DNA from: Methanoregula formicica SMSP
GTDB lineage: Archaea > Halobacteriota > Methanomicrobia > Methanomicrobiales > Methanospirillaceae
DNA length: 64,000 nucleotides
Assembly (NCBI RefSeq): GCF_000327485.1
Contig: NC_019943.1
Span: forward strand, 496,001 to 560,000
Direction of reading: 5' to 3'
Part shown: positions 9,091 through 18,771 of the stretch, piece by piece
Numbering within the stretch: position 1 is the first letter of the stretch
How the letters are laid out: each line of letters begins with the position of its first letter
Notes under the pieces: model-generated
The model's input: the letters and a program-made list of their open reading frames with translations, nothing else
Told to the model about the DNA's origin: nothing
Database searches by the model: none
Program-made: the position numbers and the translations under genes

Positions 9091-10286
9091 GGGTCGCCTT
9101 CCTGCTCGCCCTGCGGTCACTCCAGCGGGGCAGCAGGTCGAGCGTGCTGCTTACCATCCTGATCATCGGGATGTGCTTCACCAACATGATCTTCCTGCCC
9201 GGCCTCTTCAACGGGATCGGGCAGAGCATCACGAAGCAGGTCGTGGACTACGAGATTGGAAACGTGCTCGTCAGCCCCAAGTCCGGCGAACGGTACATCT
9301 CCGACATGGACGCAACCCTCGACCTCATCAACGGCATGCCTGGCGTGGAGCGGGCCACACCGCATTTCAGCAAGGGGGCTACCCTGACGTACCGCAAACG
9401 GGTGCTCGGCGCCACGGTGCGGGCGATCCGGCCCAATGACGAGAAGCTCATCTCACCCCTGTACACCAAAATGGTTGCCGGCAGTTACCTCGGCGATGCG
9501 GATACCGGTGAGGTGATCATCGGCAAACCGCTTGCCGGTGATGCGTCGGTGAAGGAGGAGGACGAGTTCCAGGCCTCGCTTGGCGGGGTCCGGGTCGGTG
9601 ACTCGATCACGATGGATTACGGTAACGGGTACGTGAAGGACTACCGGGTGAAGGGGATCTTCTACACCGGCTGGTACCAGTCGGACACCGCTGTTTACGT
9701 GAGTTATACGGATATGGCGCTTGCGGACCCGCGGGCTGCTGACAATGCGGAGTATATCACGGTCAAGATCAAGCCCGGGTATTCCGAGAAGTTCGTAAAA
9801 GACGAGCTCCAGCAGTACGGTGTCTCTGAAAAAGTCCAGACAACCGCCGACCTGCTCGAAAAGAGCATGGGGCGGGCGCTCCAGAGCTTCGCCATCATCA
9901 ACATGGTCTCGCTCATCGTGGGCATCATTATCACCACGGTGGTGCTCTTCATCGTGATCACAATCAAGACCATCAACAGCCGTCGGCAGATCGGGATCCT
10001 CAAAGCAATCGGGGTGGACAAGGAGGTCATCATGCACAACTACGGGTTCCAGGTGGTCATCATGTCGGTGCTCGGGATCCTGTTCGGTCTCGTGCTCACG
10101 CTCCTGATGGCAGCGTACCTCGCGGCACATCCCATTGTCACGCCCGAGTGGTCGGCGACCCTGTACCTGACACCCTGGGACCTGGTCCAGAACTCCCTGA
10201 TCCTCTTTGCCGCATCGCTCGTTGCGGGATATGTGCCTGCGTACCAGGTATCGCGCGAAGACATCCAGTCCGCCATGAGGGCCTGA
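9072..10286 (+). CDS. MacB/FtsX-type ABC transporter permease
   Basis: This 404-residue protein has one N-terminal helix, a large extracytoplasmic domain (about residues 45-270) and three C-terminal helices with the FtsX signature (IGILKAIGVDKEVIMHNYGFQ). This is the type VII ABC (mechanotransmission) topology, in which ATP hydrolysis drives extracytoplasmic movement more than direct transport through the membrane. The partner ATPase follows after one base. Confidence 0.88.
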   Translation: MGKKELRVAFLLALRSLQRGSRSSVLLTILIIGMCFTNMIFLPGLFNGIGQSITKQVVDYEIGNVLVSPKSGERYISDMDATLDLINGMPGVERATPHFSKGATLTYRKRVLGATVRAIRPNDEKLISPLYTKMVAGSYLGDADTGEVIIGKPLAGDASVKEEDEFQASLGGVRVGDSITMDYGNGYVKDYRVKGIFYTGWYQSDTAVYVSYTDMALADPRAADNAEYITVKIKPGYSEKFVKDELQQYGVSEKVQTTADLLEKSMGRALQSFAIINMVSLIVGIIITTVVLFIVITIKTINSRRQIGILKAIGVDKEVIMHNYGFQVVIMSVLGILFGLVLTLLMAAYLAAHPIVTPEWSATLYLTPWDLVQNSLILFAASLVAGYVPAYQVSREDIQSAMRA

Positions 10287-10287
10287 C

Positions 10288-10980
10288 ATGATCCAGATAT
10301 CCGACCTGACGAAAATTTACCGGATGGGGACTGTCGAAGTACGGGCGCTCGATGGTGTCACGCTCGACATCGCAAAGGGGGAGTTTGTCGGCATCATGGG
10401 AGCGAGCGGGAGCGGCAAGACCACCCTCCTGCACATGCTCGGCCTCCTGGACGATCCCACCAAAGGGAAGATCAATATCGAGGGTACCGACGTGCTTGCG
10501 CTCTCGGACTACGAGAAGACGATGTTCCGGCTGTACAAGCTCGGGTACGTCTTCCAGGACTATGCCCTGGTCCCTGACCTGACCGTGATGGAGAACGTCT
10601 CCCTGCCGGCAATGCTCCGGAAGGACCGGAGCGAGGAGCAGATCAGGAAGGACAGCGACTTCGTTCTGGAGAGGATCGGGCTTCTCGACCGGTGTGACCA
10701 CCTCCCCCGCGAACTCTCGGGAGGCCAGCAGCAGCGGGTCTCGATTGCCCGTGCTATCGTGAACAAACCCGACATCCTGTTTGCCGACGAACCGTGCGCG
10801 AACCTCGACACCGAGAACTCGCGGATGGTGCTCGACCTCTTCCATGACATCAACGAAGAGATGAAGCAGACCATCGTGATGGTCTCCCACGAGGACTGGC
10901 ACAAGGAGTACTTCCACCGGATCGTCCGGCTCAAGGACGGGAAGGTCGTGAGCGACGGGACCAATCCGTCAGCACACTAG
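10288..10980 (+). CDS. MacB/LolD-type ABC transporter ATPase
   Basis: This 230-residue protein has all nucleotide-binding motifs: Walker A GASGSGKTT (about 39-47), Q-loop YVFQDYALVP, signature LSGGQQQRVSIARA, Walker B ILFADEPCANLD and switch His in VMVSHE. Length and sequence fit the LolD/MacB/FtsE group that pairs with FtsX-like permeases. It is the last gene of the PadR-led operon. Confidence 0.92.
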   Translation: MIQISDLTKIYRMGTVEVRALDGVTLDIAKGEFVGIMGASGSGKTTLLHMLGLLDDPTKGKINIEGTDVLALSDYEKTMFRLYKLGYVFQDYALVPDLTVMENVSLPAMLRKDRSEEQIRKDSDFVLERIGLLDRCDHLPRELSGGQQQRVSIARAIVNKPDILFADEPCANLDTENSRMVLDLFHDINEEMKQTIVMVSHEDWHKEYFHRIVRLKDGKVVSDGTNPSAH

Positions 10981-11018
10981 ATCCCCTTTGGCGGATCCCT
11001 CACCTTTTTTTCCTGCTG

Positions 11019-11717
11019 ATGCCGACTATTCCGGCAGTGATGCAAACTCCCGAAATTCCCGTTGAGAAGATCGTCCGTTCGCGCCGGAAGACGATTGCGC
11101 TGGAGGTGACCCCTCAGGCAACCCTCGTCGTGCGTGCACCGCACCGGGTGCCGCAGGCATACATCGATCGCATGATCCTTGAGAAGAGCACATGGATCAA
11201 AAAGAAGATGGCCGAGATGCGGGCACGGCCGCAGGCTCCGGTGCGGCTGTATGAAGAGGGGGAGGTCTTCTGGTTCCTCGGCCGTGCGTATCCGCTGCAC
11301 TATACGGACGATCCCGTCGGTGCGATCGTGCGCACCGACAGGCTTGAGGTCTCCCGAACCCTCCGTCCCGATATCCGGAATGCCCTGCAGCGCTGGTACG
11401 TGGAGGAGGCCAAAAAGGAGATTGCTGCCCGCTGCATGTACTTCTCGATGATGACCGGCTACTCTCCCACCTCGCTCCGCATCACCAATGCAAAAGGGCG
11501 GTGGGGTTCCTGCACGTACAAGGGCGGGCTCAACTTCAGCTGGCGCCTTGTCCAGGCCCCGCTTTCGATCGTGGACTATGTCATCGTCCACGAGCTCGTC
11601 CACCTCCGTCAGCACGACCATTCAAAAAAGTTCTGGGCAAAGGTCGAAGCGCTCATGCCTGATTATCAGCGGCGGCGGGAGTGGTTGCGGGAGAACGAGC
11701 GGCTGCTCAGGATTTGA
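11019..11717 (+). CDS. YgjP/SprT-like zinc metallopeptidase (DUF45)
   Basis: This 232-residue protein carries the WGSC motif (RWGSCTYKGGLNFSWRL) and zinc site HELVH at 191-195 with a third ligand region LRQHDHSKKFW, as in the M48-related YgjP/DUF45 family. The molecular role in archaea is not established. A second possible start is the ATG at 11040. It stands alone between the ABC operon and a GNAT gene. Confidence 0.88.
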   Translation: MPTIPAVMQTPEIPVEKIVRSRRKTIALEVTPQATLVVRAPHRVPQAYIDRMILEKSTWIKKKMAEMRARPQAPVRLYEEGEVFWFLGRAYPLHYTDDPVGAIVRTDRLEVSRTLRPDIRNALQRWYVEEAKKEIAARCMYFSMMTGYSPTSLRITNAKGRWGSCTYKGGLNFSWRLVQAPLSIVDYVIVHELVHLRQHDHSKKFWAKVEALMPDYQRRREWLRENERLLRI

Positions 11718-11771
11718 GATCCCTCATCCATAAGCCGTTCCCTTTTCATCCCGCCCGCCCAACATGTAGAG

Positions 11772-12308
11772 ATGAATTCCTTTTTTATCCGGCAGGAACT
11801 CCCGGACGATGCCCTGGGTATATCAGAAGTCCACCTCCAGGCCTTCGGCCAGGACAGGGAATCGCGACTCGTCGATGCCCTTCGCAACGATGGTGTTGTC
11901 AACCCGGATCTCTCCTTCGTTGCCGTGCATGGAGAACGGATCATCGGGCATATCCTCTTCACCCCGGTCCAGATTGTATCCGGAACGGTCGCATCACCGG
12001 CCCTTGCCCTTGCCCCGCTCGGTGTCCACCAGGACTACCAGTGCCGGGGGATAGGGGCAGCCCTCATCGAGGATGGATTGGCGGAGTGCCGGCGTCTTGG
12101 CCATCATATCGTGATCGTGGTCGGCCATCCTTTGTATTATCCCCGGTTCGGGTTCACGGCTGCAAGTGACGCCGGGATCACTGCACCGTTCCCCTGCCCG
12201 GATGATGCATTCATGGCACTCCCCTTAAAGCCCGGAGCACTCGATGGAATCGGGGGAATGGTCCGGTACCCGGCTGCGTTCGACGCGGTCGGGGCCCATA
12301 CCTCGTAG
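11772..12308 (+). CDS. GNAT family N-acetyltransferase
   Basis: This 178-residue protein has the GNAT core with acetyl-CoA loop LGVHQDYQCRGIGAALIEDGL and VVVGHPLYYPRFGF, resembling the YhbS-type subgroup. It transfers an acetyl group to an unknown small molecule or protein. No partner gene suggests the substrate. Confidence 0.88.
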   Translation: MNSFFIRQELPDDALGISEVHLQAFGQDRESRLVDALRNDGVVNPDLSFVAVHGERIIGHILFTPVQIVSGTVASPALALAPLGVHQDYQCRGIGAALIEDGLAECRRLGHHIVIVVGHPLYYPRFGFTAASDAGITAPFPCPDDAFMALPLKPGALDGIGGMVRYPAAFDAVGAHTS

Positions 12309-12450
12309 ACTGTATTCCGGGGCGGTCCCTTTCCGGTCACCACTCTATCGCCTTTCAAATGACCCTATCCGTCGGCACGTGAACGTATCGGTGGCGGCAA
12401 CTCCGGACCGCACAGCATATACCCTTTCCTCGCCAACCCCTCCTTACGAC

Positions 12451-13695
12451 ATGACGCCCGGGGTACCCCTTCCCGCCGGCATGGATCTGGCGGATTATCT
12501 GCACGACGTAGTACTGCACGCAGGCCCGTCCATGCAGGAGGAGCCTGTATCCTTTGCCGGAACGGTGGTGAAAAAATTTACCGGGGAGTTCTGGACCTCC
12601 CGGCAGCGGCAGGGAGGATCTCTCCACGAAATATCATACCGTGCATGCTTCAAGCCGCAACTGCCACGGTTCTTCATCTCGCTTTTGACAAAGAAAGGAG
12701 ATGTTGTCTACGATCCCTTCAGCGGCAGGGGGACGACCGTCATCGAAGCTGCGCTCATGGGAAGGAGCGTGGTGGCAAACGATATCAATCCGCTCTCCCG
12801 GGTAATGACCGAGCCCCGTTTCTTCCCTCCGGAACTCGAACAGGTGGAGAAGCGGCTCACGCTGATCCAAAAGGAGGGGTGCAGCGCGGATATCGATCTC
12901 TCGATGTTCTATCATCCCGCAACAGAACAGGAGATCGCTGCCCTCAGGGAATACCTTCTGGCGAGAAAGGAAGCCCACCGTGACGACATGCTTGACCGCT
13001 GGATTGCAATGGTTGCGACCAACCGTCTCACGGGCCACTCGAAAGGGTTCTTCTCGGTCTATACGCTCCCGCCAAACCAGGCAGTCTCTCCGGCGAGCCA
13101 GGAGAAGATCAACAAAAAGCGCCGCCAGGCACCGGAATACCGCGATACCCGGCAGCTTATTCTCACCAAGACAAAAAGCCTGCTCAGGACGCTTACCGGA
13201 GAGGAGAGAAGGAACCTTGCACGGGCGGGAAAGAGTGCCCGGCTGCTCTCGGAAGATGCCCGCTGCACAAAAGAGATCCCTGATGAGTCTGTGGACCTGA
13301 CAGTAACGTCGCCCCCGTTCCTTGATATTGTCCAGTACCGGGAAGACAACTGGCTCCGCTGCTGGTTCAACGGTCTTGACGAGCAGGCCATCGGGAAACG
13401 GATCACCATGGCACGGACTCTTGACGGCTGGTCGTCCATCATGGGGCAGGTCTTCGGTGAATTATACCGTATCACAACACCGGGCGGGTACGTTGCTTTC
13501 GAAGTCGGGGAGGTGCGCAAGCGGACTGTCCGGCTCGAAGAGCAGGTTGTCCCCCTCGGGATTCACGCCGGGTTCACCTGTGATTGCATCCTGATCAACC
13601 AGCAGGTCTTTACGAAGACCTCCAATATCTGGGGTGTTGAGAATAATGCCTGTGGCACGAACACCAACCGCATTGTTGTATTCCGGAAATCCTGA
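12451..13695 (+). CDS. DNA methyltransferase, N4-cytosine/N6-adenine type
   Basis: This 414-residue protein has motif I DPFSGRGTT (88-96), in the form used by beta-class amino-methyltransferases, and catalytic motif IV TSPPF (286-290). A long central region of about 150 residues lies between them. No restriction endonuclease is adjacent, so it is an orphan modification enzyme or a solitary regulator. The start is uncertain: the frame is open upstream to 12244 with a GTG at 12379, but 12451 is the first ATG that does not overlap the GNAT gene. The recognition sequence cannot be predicted. Confidence 0.85.
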   Translation: MTPGVPLPAGMDLADYLHDVVLHAGPSMQEEPVSFAGTVVKKFTGEFWTSRQRQGGSLHEISYRACFKPQLPRFFISLLTKKGDVVYDPFSGRGTTVIEAALMGRSVVANDINPLSRVMTEPRFFPPELEQVEKRLTLIQKEGCSADIDLSMFYHPATEQEIAALREYLLARKEAHRDDMLDRWIAMVATNRLTGHSKGFFSVYTLPPNQAVSPASQEKINKKRRQAPEYRDTRQLILTKTKSLLRTLTGEERRNLARAGKSARLLSEDARCTKEIPDESVDLTVTSPPFLDIVQYREDNWLRCWFNGLDEQAIGKRITMARTLDGWSSIMGQVFGELYRITTPGGYVAFEVGEVRKRTVRLEEQVVPLGIHAGFTCDCILINQQVFTKTSNIWGVENNACGTNTNRIVVFRKS

Positions 13696-13781
13696 TACCG
13701 CACAATGAGCACCGGATGCGGAAAAAAAGGCAGGATCCGGCAAATCTTGATATTTGAACAACAATAATTTCTTTGTTGATA

Positions 13782-14870
13782 ATGCCGGGACAGCAGCACG
13801 TAATCGGGAGAGGGTGCAAAACATGGCGGAGGACACTCCGGCCGGTTATAGCGATAATCTTCCTGTCTCTTCTTTTCCTCCCTGTCACTGCCGCCGATGA
13901 CGGGAGTAGCTCCGATACCGTGGCGATCCGGCAGGCCCATCTTGCCTGGACTGCCCTTGACAAGGAGTACGATTTTTCCACTGCCGTCATGTACTGCAAT
14001 ACCCTCTATGGTTCGGATACAACAGAGATGAGCCGGCTCTTGGCAGAGTTCAGAAAGCAGGAAACCCGCATTAAGGACACAGCAACCAGCACGGAGGTCG
14101 ATGCGCTCATCGAGGATATGCGGAACACCACCGGCCGGTTCCGGGAAGAGACCTTCTCCGTGATGACAAAAGGGCAGGGAAAGTGGGACGTGCTGGAGAG
14201 CCAGATCCTGGACGCAAAAAACAACAATCCCTACCTCCTCCAGAAAAAGGACCAGTACTGGACGACCAGGACAAAGGCCCAGCTTGCTGCCTTCGATACC
14301 TGGGTTCGCGAAGGGCAGGAGCGGCTCGATATCCTGAAGGCGCAGGGGTACGACACGACAACGACCCAGCGCTCTCTCGACGTCTTCGCCTCGAAAAAAC
14401 CAACCGTGAGTGCAGCGTTCGCAGCCAAATCCGAGACATCGATCAGGTCCGCAAACCAGCTTATCCAGCCGCTCTCGCAGGATTTCATCCAGGAACTCGC
14501 AGAAGTCCAGGAACAGGTGCCGGACACTATCCGGTTCCAGTTCTTAATTGACCAGGCATACCGGGCAACAGCGTTGTGCGACAAGGCAAATGCCGAACTC
14601 CTCCCGATCCTGCTTGATATCGACAATACAGTGGCTCTTGTGAAAAAGACCAAGAGCGATCTTACCAACGCCCAGCGGATGCTCAATACGGGAAGCCTTG
14701 AAAATACAAAGACCCCGCTGAGGCTTGTCCAGAAAGACCTGTCCGACCTTGCCCAGGTGTACCGTGACATTGCTTCCACCATGGACCTGGGAACAGAACT
14801 GAATTCTGAGCTGAACACCATTGCCCTCAGGCTTGACAATACCGCAGACCAGATGAGGGATGCACTATGA
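13782..14870 (+). CDS. Exported helical protein of unknown function
   Basis: This protein of about 362 residues has a signal sequence (PVIAIIFLSLLFLPVTAAD) and an otherwise mainly helical, charged and polar sequence without cysteine clusters or catalytic motifs that I recognise. TTG codons at 13773 and 13776 are alternative starts; the ATG at 13782 was preferred. It overlaps the next lipoprotein-like gene by ATGA, so the two are translationally coupled and probably act together at the cell surface. Confidence 0.65.
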   Translation: MPGQQHVIGRGCKTWRRTLRPVIAIIFLSLLFLPVTAADDGSSSDTVAIRQAHLAWTALDKEYDFSTAVMYCNTLYGSDTTEMSRLLAEFRKQETRIKDTATSTEVDALIEDMRNTTGRFREETFSVMTKGQGKWDVLESQILDAKNNNPYLLQKKDQYWTTRTKAQLAAFDTWVREGQERLDILKAQGYDTTTTQRSLDVFASKKPTVSAAFAAKSETSIRSANQLIQPLSQDFIQELAEVQEQVPDTIRFQFLIDQAYRATALCDKANAELLPILLDIDNTVALVKKTKSDLTNAQRMLNTGSLENTKTPLRLVQKDLSDLAQVYRDIASTMDLGTELNSELNTIALRLDNTADQMRDAL

Positions 14871-15337
14871 CGGCGTCCCGGAGGGTCTTCGCCCTCTCTG
14901 CAATCCTGCTGCTGGTTATTTTCCCTCTGGCTGCGGGATGCCTATCCGTCCCGGGTCCCGAGAGCCAGAAAAAGACCCCGACGGTAACTGCCGCGGTGAC
15001 CCGTTCTCCTGAGACCACGGTTCCGGTAACAACCGTGGTGCAGAGGGCAATTGTGACAGCGCCCGCGGCTGAGAGGACAACCACGCTTCCCCACCCTCCC
15101 GTAACAACAGCACCCACCGTCTCACGCTATGCGGCTGATACCTGCACGGGGCAGGGGGGATCCCTGGTCCTCCCCGGCCAGACGTGCCCCGGCGCCTGGC
15201 TGGTTGCAACCAATACCTTCAGCTGCTGTTCTGTAAAACCCGTGGACGCCACCAACGGGAGCAACAAAACCCTCTCTGCTGCCCCGTTCACCCTGACGGT
15301 GAACATTGATGATGATCTTGGCAGCATCCGCCCGTGA
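14867..15337 (+). CDS. Probable lipoprotein with Thr/Pro-rich linker
   Basis: This 156-residue protein has a signal peptide ending in the lipobox LAAGC (Cys about 25), then a Thr/Val/Pro-rich low-complexity linker (to about residue 85) and a small C-terminal domain with four Cys (DTCTGQGG, QTCPG, SCCSV), possibly disulfide-bonded. It follows the exported helical protein with ATGA overlap. Function unknown. Confidence 0.65.
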   Translation: MTASRRVFALSAILLLVIFPLAAGCLSVPGPESQKKTPTVTAAVTRSPETTVPVTTVVQRAIVTAPAAERTTTLPHPPVTTAPTVSRYAADTCTGQGGSLVLPGQTCPGAWLVATNTFSCCSVKPVDATNGSNKTLSAAPFTLTVNIDDDLGSIRP

Positions 15338-15452
15338 AACTGGGGGCAAATCGTGTTTATTCAGACCAGACATCACGGCCTCTTTTTTATAACCTCACCC
15401 TTGCTGCTGGCAGAAAGCACGCATTAAGTATCACCACATCCAAGTGGTACGC

Positions 15453-17114
15453 ATGGTCACCCGTATCGTCCGGTACGCTCAGATCGTTGATATCCTGAGC
15501 AAGTATGGTTTTGGCATCGGCCTTGAGAAGCTCTTTCCCGGGCGGGCACGGTTCAAACTGCCCGGAGAAGACAAAGCGGCCGAAGGCACGACCATCTACG
15601 AACGGATACGGCTTGCCCTTGAGGAACTCGGCCCGACGTTTGTGAAGTTCGGGCAGATCATGAGCACAAGGACCGAACTGCTGCCGCCGGAGATGATCGA
15701 GCAGCTCAAGCGGCTGCAGGATCATGCGAAACCAGTGCCCTTCTCCGAGGTCATGGCTATCATCGAGGAGAACTGCCCCGAGTGGGAGGACTACTTCGGT
15801 GATATCGAGGAGACCCCCGTGGCATCTGCCTCCATCGGGCAGGTCCACCGGGCGTACCTCCGTGACGGGACCAAAGTCGCCCTGAAGATCCAGCGCCCGG
15901 GCATCCCGGAAATAATCGAGCTGGATATCGGGATCCTCCAGTCCATGGCCGAGCGGATCGAGACGGTCCTCCCTGAGACCCGGGTCTACAATCCCAAGGG
16001 AATGGTGGATGACTTCGCTCACCAGATCGTAAAAGAACTGGACTTCACGCGTGACGCACGGAACGCTAACCGGATGTCCCGGAACTTCCAGAACTTCCCG
16101 GGGGTCCGGTTCCCGAAGATCTACTGGGAGTATTCAAAGCCCCATTTTCTGGTCATGGAATTTGTCGAGGGAGTCCGGATCGACGACCGCGAGGCCATCA
16201 GAGAGATGGGCCAGGACCCTCATGCGATCGGTGTCCGCGGATTCCATGCATACCTCAAAATGATCTTTGAGGACGGGTACTTCCATGGCGACCCGCACCC
16301 GGGCAACCTGCTCGTGACAAAAGAGGGGGACATTGTCTTCCTGGACTTTGGGATCGTGGGTATCCTCCGGCCGGAGAAACGCCAGAACTTCATCAACCTC
16401 CTCTTTGCCCTGACAACGGACAACATCGAGCTGATGATCCGATCGCTTGAAGGCTTCGGGATCGTGATCGCCGAGGAGGATCGCGAAGCACTCCGCGATG
16501 ATCTCTATATCATGATGCATGACTTCTCGGGAGGCGAAGGGGACGGCGTCTCGCAGCTGAACTTCGGGCTTGTTGTCACCGAGCTGACCGAAGCGATGCG
16601 AAGGTACCGGCTGAAGGTACCGATGAACCTGATGCTTCTTTTGAAGGTCTTTGTCATGGTCCTCGACATTGGCGTGCGGCTCGACCCGAAGTTCAACTTC
16701 GGTAAAGAAGTAACCCCCTACCTCTCCAAGCTTGCCGATGCAAACACATTCTCGGAAGGATATATGAAGCGTGCGTCCATGGCGCTCCTCGAGGGTGCCG
16801 ATGCACTGCTCGACATGCCCCGGAACATCAACCTGATGCTCAGGAGGCTCTCGACCGGTTCGTTCAAGCTCGAGATCGTGGAGAACGATATCCAGAAACT
16901 CCAGATGGCCCTCGACCGGTTCAGCGACAAGCTCCTGATGGGGATGGTCGTGGCATCGCTTGTCGTCGGCTCCTCGCTCGTACTTCAGGTCTCGTCTGTC
17001 ACGCTACCCACTCAAATCTCATGGATTGCCATTGGCGGGTATACGGCAGCAGTGCTCTGCGGGTTTTATGCGATCTACCACGTCATCTTCCTGAAGTTCC
17101 GGATGGAACGGTAG
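15453..17114 (+). CDS. UbiB/ABC1/ADCK family atypical kinase
   Basis: This 553-residue protein has the diagnostic KxGQ motif (FVKFGQIMSTRTELLPPE), the A-rich loop region (ASASIGQVHRA), catalytic loop HGDPHPGNLLV, metal-binding FLDFG and two C-terminal membrane helices. UbiB proteins are atypical kinase/ATPases tied to isoprenoid quinone or lipid handling. Methanogens often lack ubiquinone, so an isoprenoid-lipid role is more likely. A GTG at 15444 is an alternative start; the ATG at 15453 was chosen. Confidence 0.9.
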   Translation: MVTRIVRYAQIVDILSKYGFGIGLEKLFPGRARFKLPGEDKAAEGTTIYERIRLALEELGPTFVKFGQIMSTRTELLPPEMIEQLKRLQDHAKPVPFSEVMAIIEENCPEWEDYFGDIEETPVASASIGQVHRAYLRDGTKVALKIQRPGIPEIIELDIGILQSMAERIETVLPETRVYNPKGMVDDFAHQIVKELDFTRDARNANRMSRNFQNFPGVRFPKIYWEYSKPHFLVMEFVEGVRIDDREAIREMGQDPHAIGVRGFHAYLKMIFEDGYFHGDPHPGNLLVTKEGDIVFLDFGIVGILRPEKRQNFINLLFALTTDNIELMIRSLEGFGIVIAEEDREALRDDLYIMMHDFSGGEGDGVSQLNFGLVVTELTEAMRRYRLKVPMNLMLLLKVFVMVLDIGVRLDPKFNFGKEVTPYLSKLADANTFSEGYMKRASMALLEGADALLDMPRNINLMLRRLSTGSFKLEIVENDIQKLQMALDRFSDKLLMGMVVASLVVGSSLVLQVSSVTLPTQISWIAIGGYTAAVLCGFYAIYHVIFLKFRMER

Positions 17115-17127
17115 AAAGGACCCCGGT

Positions 17128-17610
17128 TCAGATATCTTTTTTCAGGACTTCCCAGGCAAGGACTTTTTCAGGGAATGGCATTGCAGCATAAGCGGGGCTC
17201 GTTGAAGGCAGCGCCACGCAGGGCAGGTTCGGTACTTCACACCACCGGTGGTAGAGCCGGCCGGCAGTACTCCCGTTCAGCGCAACCATCAGAATTGACG
17301 GGTGTTTTTGGACAAACCCAGCAATGTTGTTGGGAACCAGCTTTCTGATCCGGCTATCGGCACTGCCAGGCCGCTCGCAGGATGCGACAACGTCCCAGAG
17401 CGCAATACCGCACGTGGTCAGAAGTGCTATCCGCTCCGGATAGGGAAGCGATGATGGGACGGAAAAGAGCAGTTCCATGACCGCCCAGAACTGGTTCTTT
17501 GGGTTGCCGTAGTATTCCTGACGCTCAAGTGAGAGGACGCTGGGAAAGCTCCCGAGAATAAGGACGCGGGGGTTGGGGGATGAGACGGGAAGGAGGCCGG
17601 AACAGGGCAT
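17128..17610 (-). CDS. DNA-deoxyinosine glycosylase (uracil-DNA glycosylase superfamily, HDG type)
   Basis: This 160-residue protein has GSFPSVLSLERQEYYGNPKNQFW near the N-terminus and ALNGSTAGRLYH plus LPSTSPAYA near the C-terminus. This matches the family 6 UDG/HDG group, which removes hypoxanthine (from deaminated adenine) from DNA. It acts in base excision repair. It is convergent with the UbiB gene (14 bp between stops) and lies 18 bp after the FTR-like gene on the same strand. Confidence 0.85.
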   Translation of the reverse strand: MPCSGLLPVSSPNPRVLILGSFPSVLSLERQEYYGNPKNQFWAVMELLFSVPSSLPYPERIALLTTCGIALWDVVASCERPGSADSRIRKLVPNNIAGFVQKHPSILMVALNGSTAGRLYHRWCEVPNLPCVALPSTSPAYAAMPFPEKVLAWEVLKKDI

Positions 17611-17628
17611 AGAAAAATAAGTCGGCCT

Positions 17629-17922
17629 CTATTGGGGCTCTTTGAAATAAAGGTTGCAGTGGCAGTGGCCCAGGCTTGCCACTTCTTCCTTGTGATGGAC
17701 GCACGGGCATTCGATTGCCCGGTCTTTCTCCTCGTCGCCGCTCCGGAGCCGGCAGGGGCAGTAGGGGTGCCCGAACTTTGTCTTGTTCCGAACGAGCCCG
17801 CGTATTACCGTACCGAGTTGTTTCTCGTCCTTGTTGAGGCTCCATCCGTGCTTCTGGGCATACCCCTGAGCCCACTTGAGCATATCCGCTTCTTCCGGTG
17901 AAATATCTGTCATGGTATCCAT
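17629..17922 (-). CDS. Ferredoxin:thioredoxin reductase catalytic subunit-like protein
   Basis: This 97-residue protein has the cysteine set CPC (55-57), CPC (72-74) and CHC (87-89), which in FTR supply the 4Fe-4S cluster and the redox-active disulfide. In methanogens these proteins pass electrons from reduced ferredoxin to thioredoxin-like partners. It is upstream of the glycosylase gene and may share its transcript. Start ATG 17922, with another at 17913. Confidence 0.88.
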   Translation of the reverse strand: MDTMTDISPEEADMLKWAQGYAQKHGWSLNKDEKQLGTVIRGLVRNKTKFGHPYCPCRLRSGDEEKDRAIECPCVHHKEEVASLGHCHCNLYFKEPQ

Positions 17923-17982
17923 TCAGGCAGTTTTGTCACCATAGTGTAGGCATCAGGCACATTAGTCTTTGCGATCGGAGGC

Positions 17983-18771
17983 TCACTTCTTTTTTATTGG
18001 GCTTTTCTTAACCGGCTTCTTCACCGCGGTCTTCAGTTTTCCTGCAGCTGCTTTCTTCGGAGCTGCAGTCTTCGTGATCCGTTTCACAACGCGGTTGTAG
18101 GTAGCCATCACGTCCCCCTTGTCGAACCGGTACACGTCCTTGTCGAGCGATTCTTTCGTCTTCTTGTCCCACAGGCGCATCGAGTCCATGCTGATCTCGT
18201 CGCCAAGATAGATCGTCTTTCCTGCACGGCCGAATTCGATCTTGAAGTCCACGAGCGTGATCTCCTGCGCTGCCATCAGTTTTACGAGAAGGGCATTGAT
18301 CTTCAGGGCTGCTTTCTTGATGGCTGCCAGCTCCTTTTGTGTTGCCAGCTTCAGGGCAATGATCAGGTCGTCGTTGAGCATCGGGTCATGCCGTGAGTCG
18401 TCCTTGAAATCGATGACGATCACGGGGGGATTGAGTCTTGCCCCCTCCTTGAACGGGTAATTGCGCACAATGGAGCCTGCAGCAACGTTCCTTACGATCA
18501 CTTCAAGAGGGATCATGGATAGTTCCCGCACCAGCATCCGGCGCGGGTCGATCATTTCCAGGAAGTGGGTTTTCACGCCGTTCTTTTCCAGGTACTGGAA
18601 GATAAAAGCTGACGCCTCTGCATTGTAGCTGCCCTTGTTCTTCAGTTTGTCCTTCTTCCCGCCATCGAACGCGGTGATGTCGTCGCGGAACTCCACGATC
18701 AGCTGTCCTTTCGTGTCTGTCCGGTATACGGATTTTGCCTTTCCGGTATAGAGGAGGCCCTTCTGTTTCAC
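17983..18771 (-). CDS. purC: Phosphoribosylaminoimidazole-succinocarboxamide synthase
   Basis: This 262-residue SAICAR synthetase shows LLYTGKAKSVYRT, the ITAFDGGKKD phosphate loop, SMIPLEVIVRNVAAGS, DPMLNDD and VDFKIEFG. It condenses CAIR with aspartate in purine synthesis. The last 25 residues form a Lys/Ala-rich tail (KKAAAGKLKTAVKKPVKKS) not needed for catalysis, perhaps binding nucleic acid or membranes. The start is GTG, overlapping the cofG stop as GTGA, with AAGGAG ten bases before it, so translation is coupled to cofG. Confidence 0.95.
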   Translation of the reverse strand: MKQKGLLYTGKAKSVYRTDTKGQLIVEFRDDITAFDGGKKDKLKNKGSYNAEASAFIFQYLEKNGVKTHFLEMIDPRRMLVRELSMIPLEVIVRNVAAGSIVRNYPFKEGARLNPPVIVIDFKDDSRHDPMLNDDLIIALKLATQKELAAIKKAALKINALLVKLMAAQEITLVDFKIEFGRAGKTIYLGDEISMDSMRLWDKKTKESLDKDVYRFDKGDVMATYNRVVKRITKTAAPKKAAAGKLKTAVKKPVKKSPIKKK

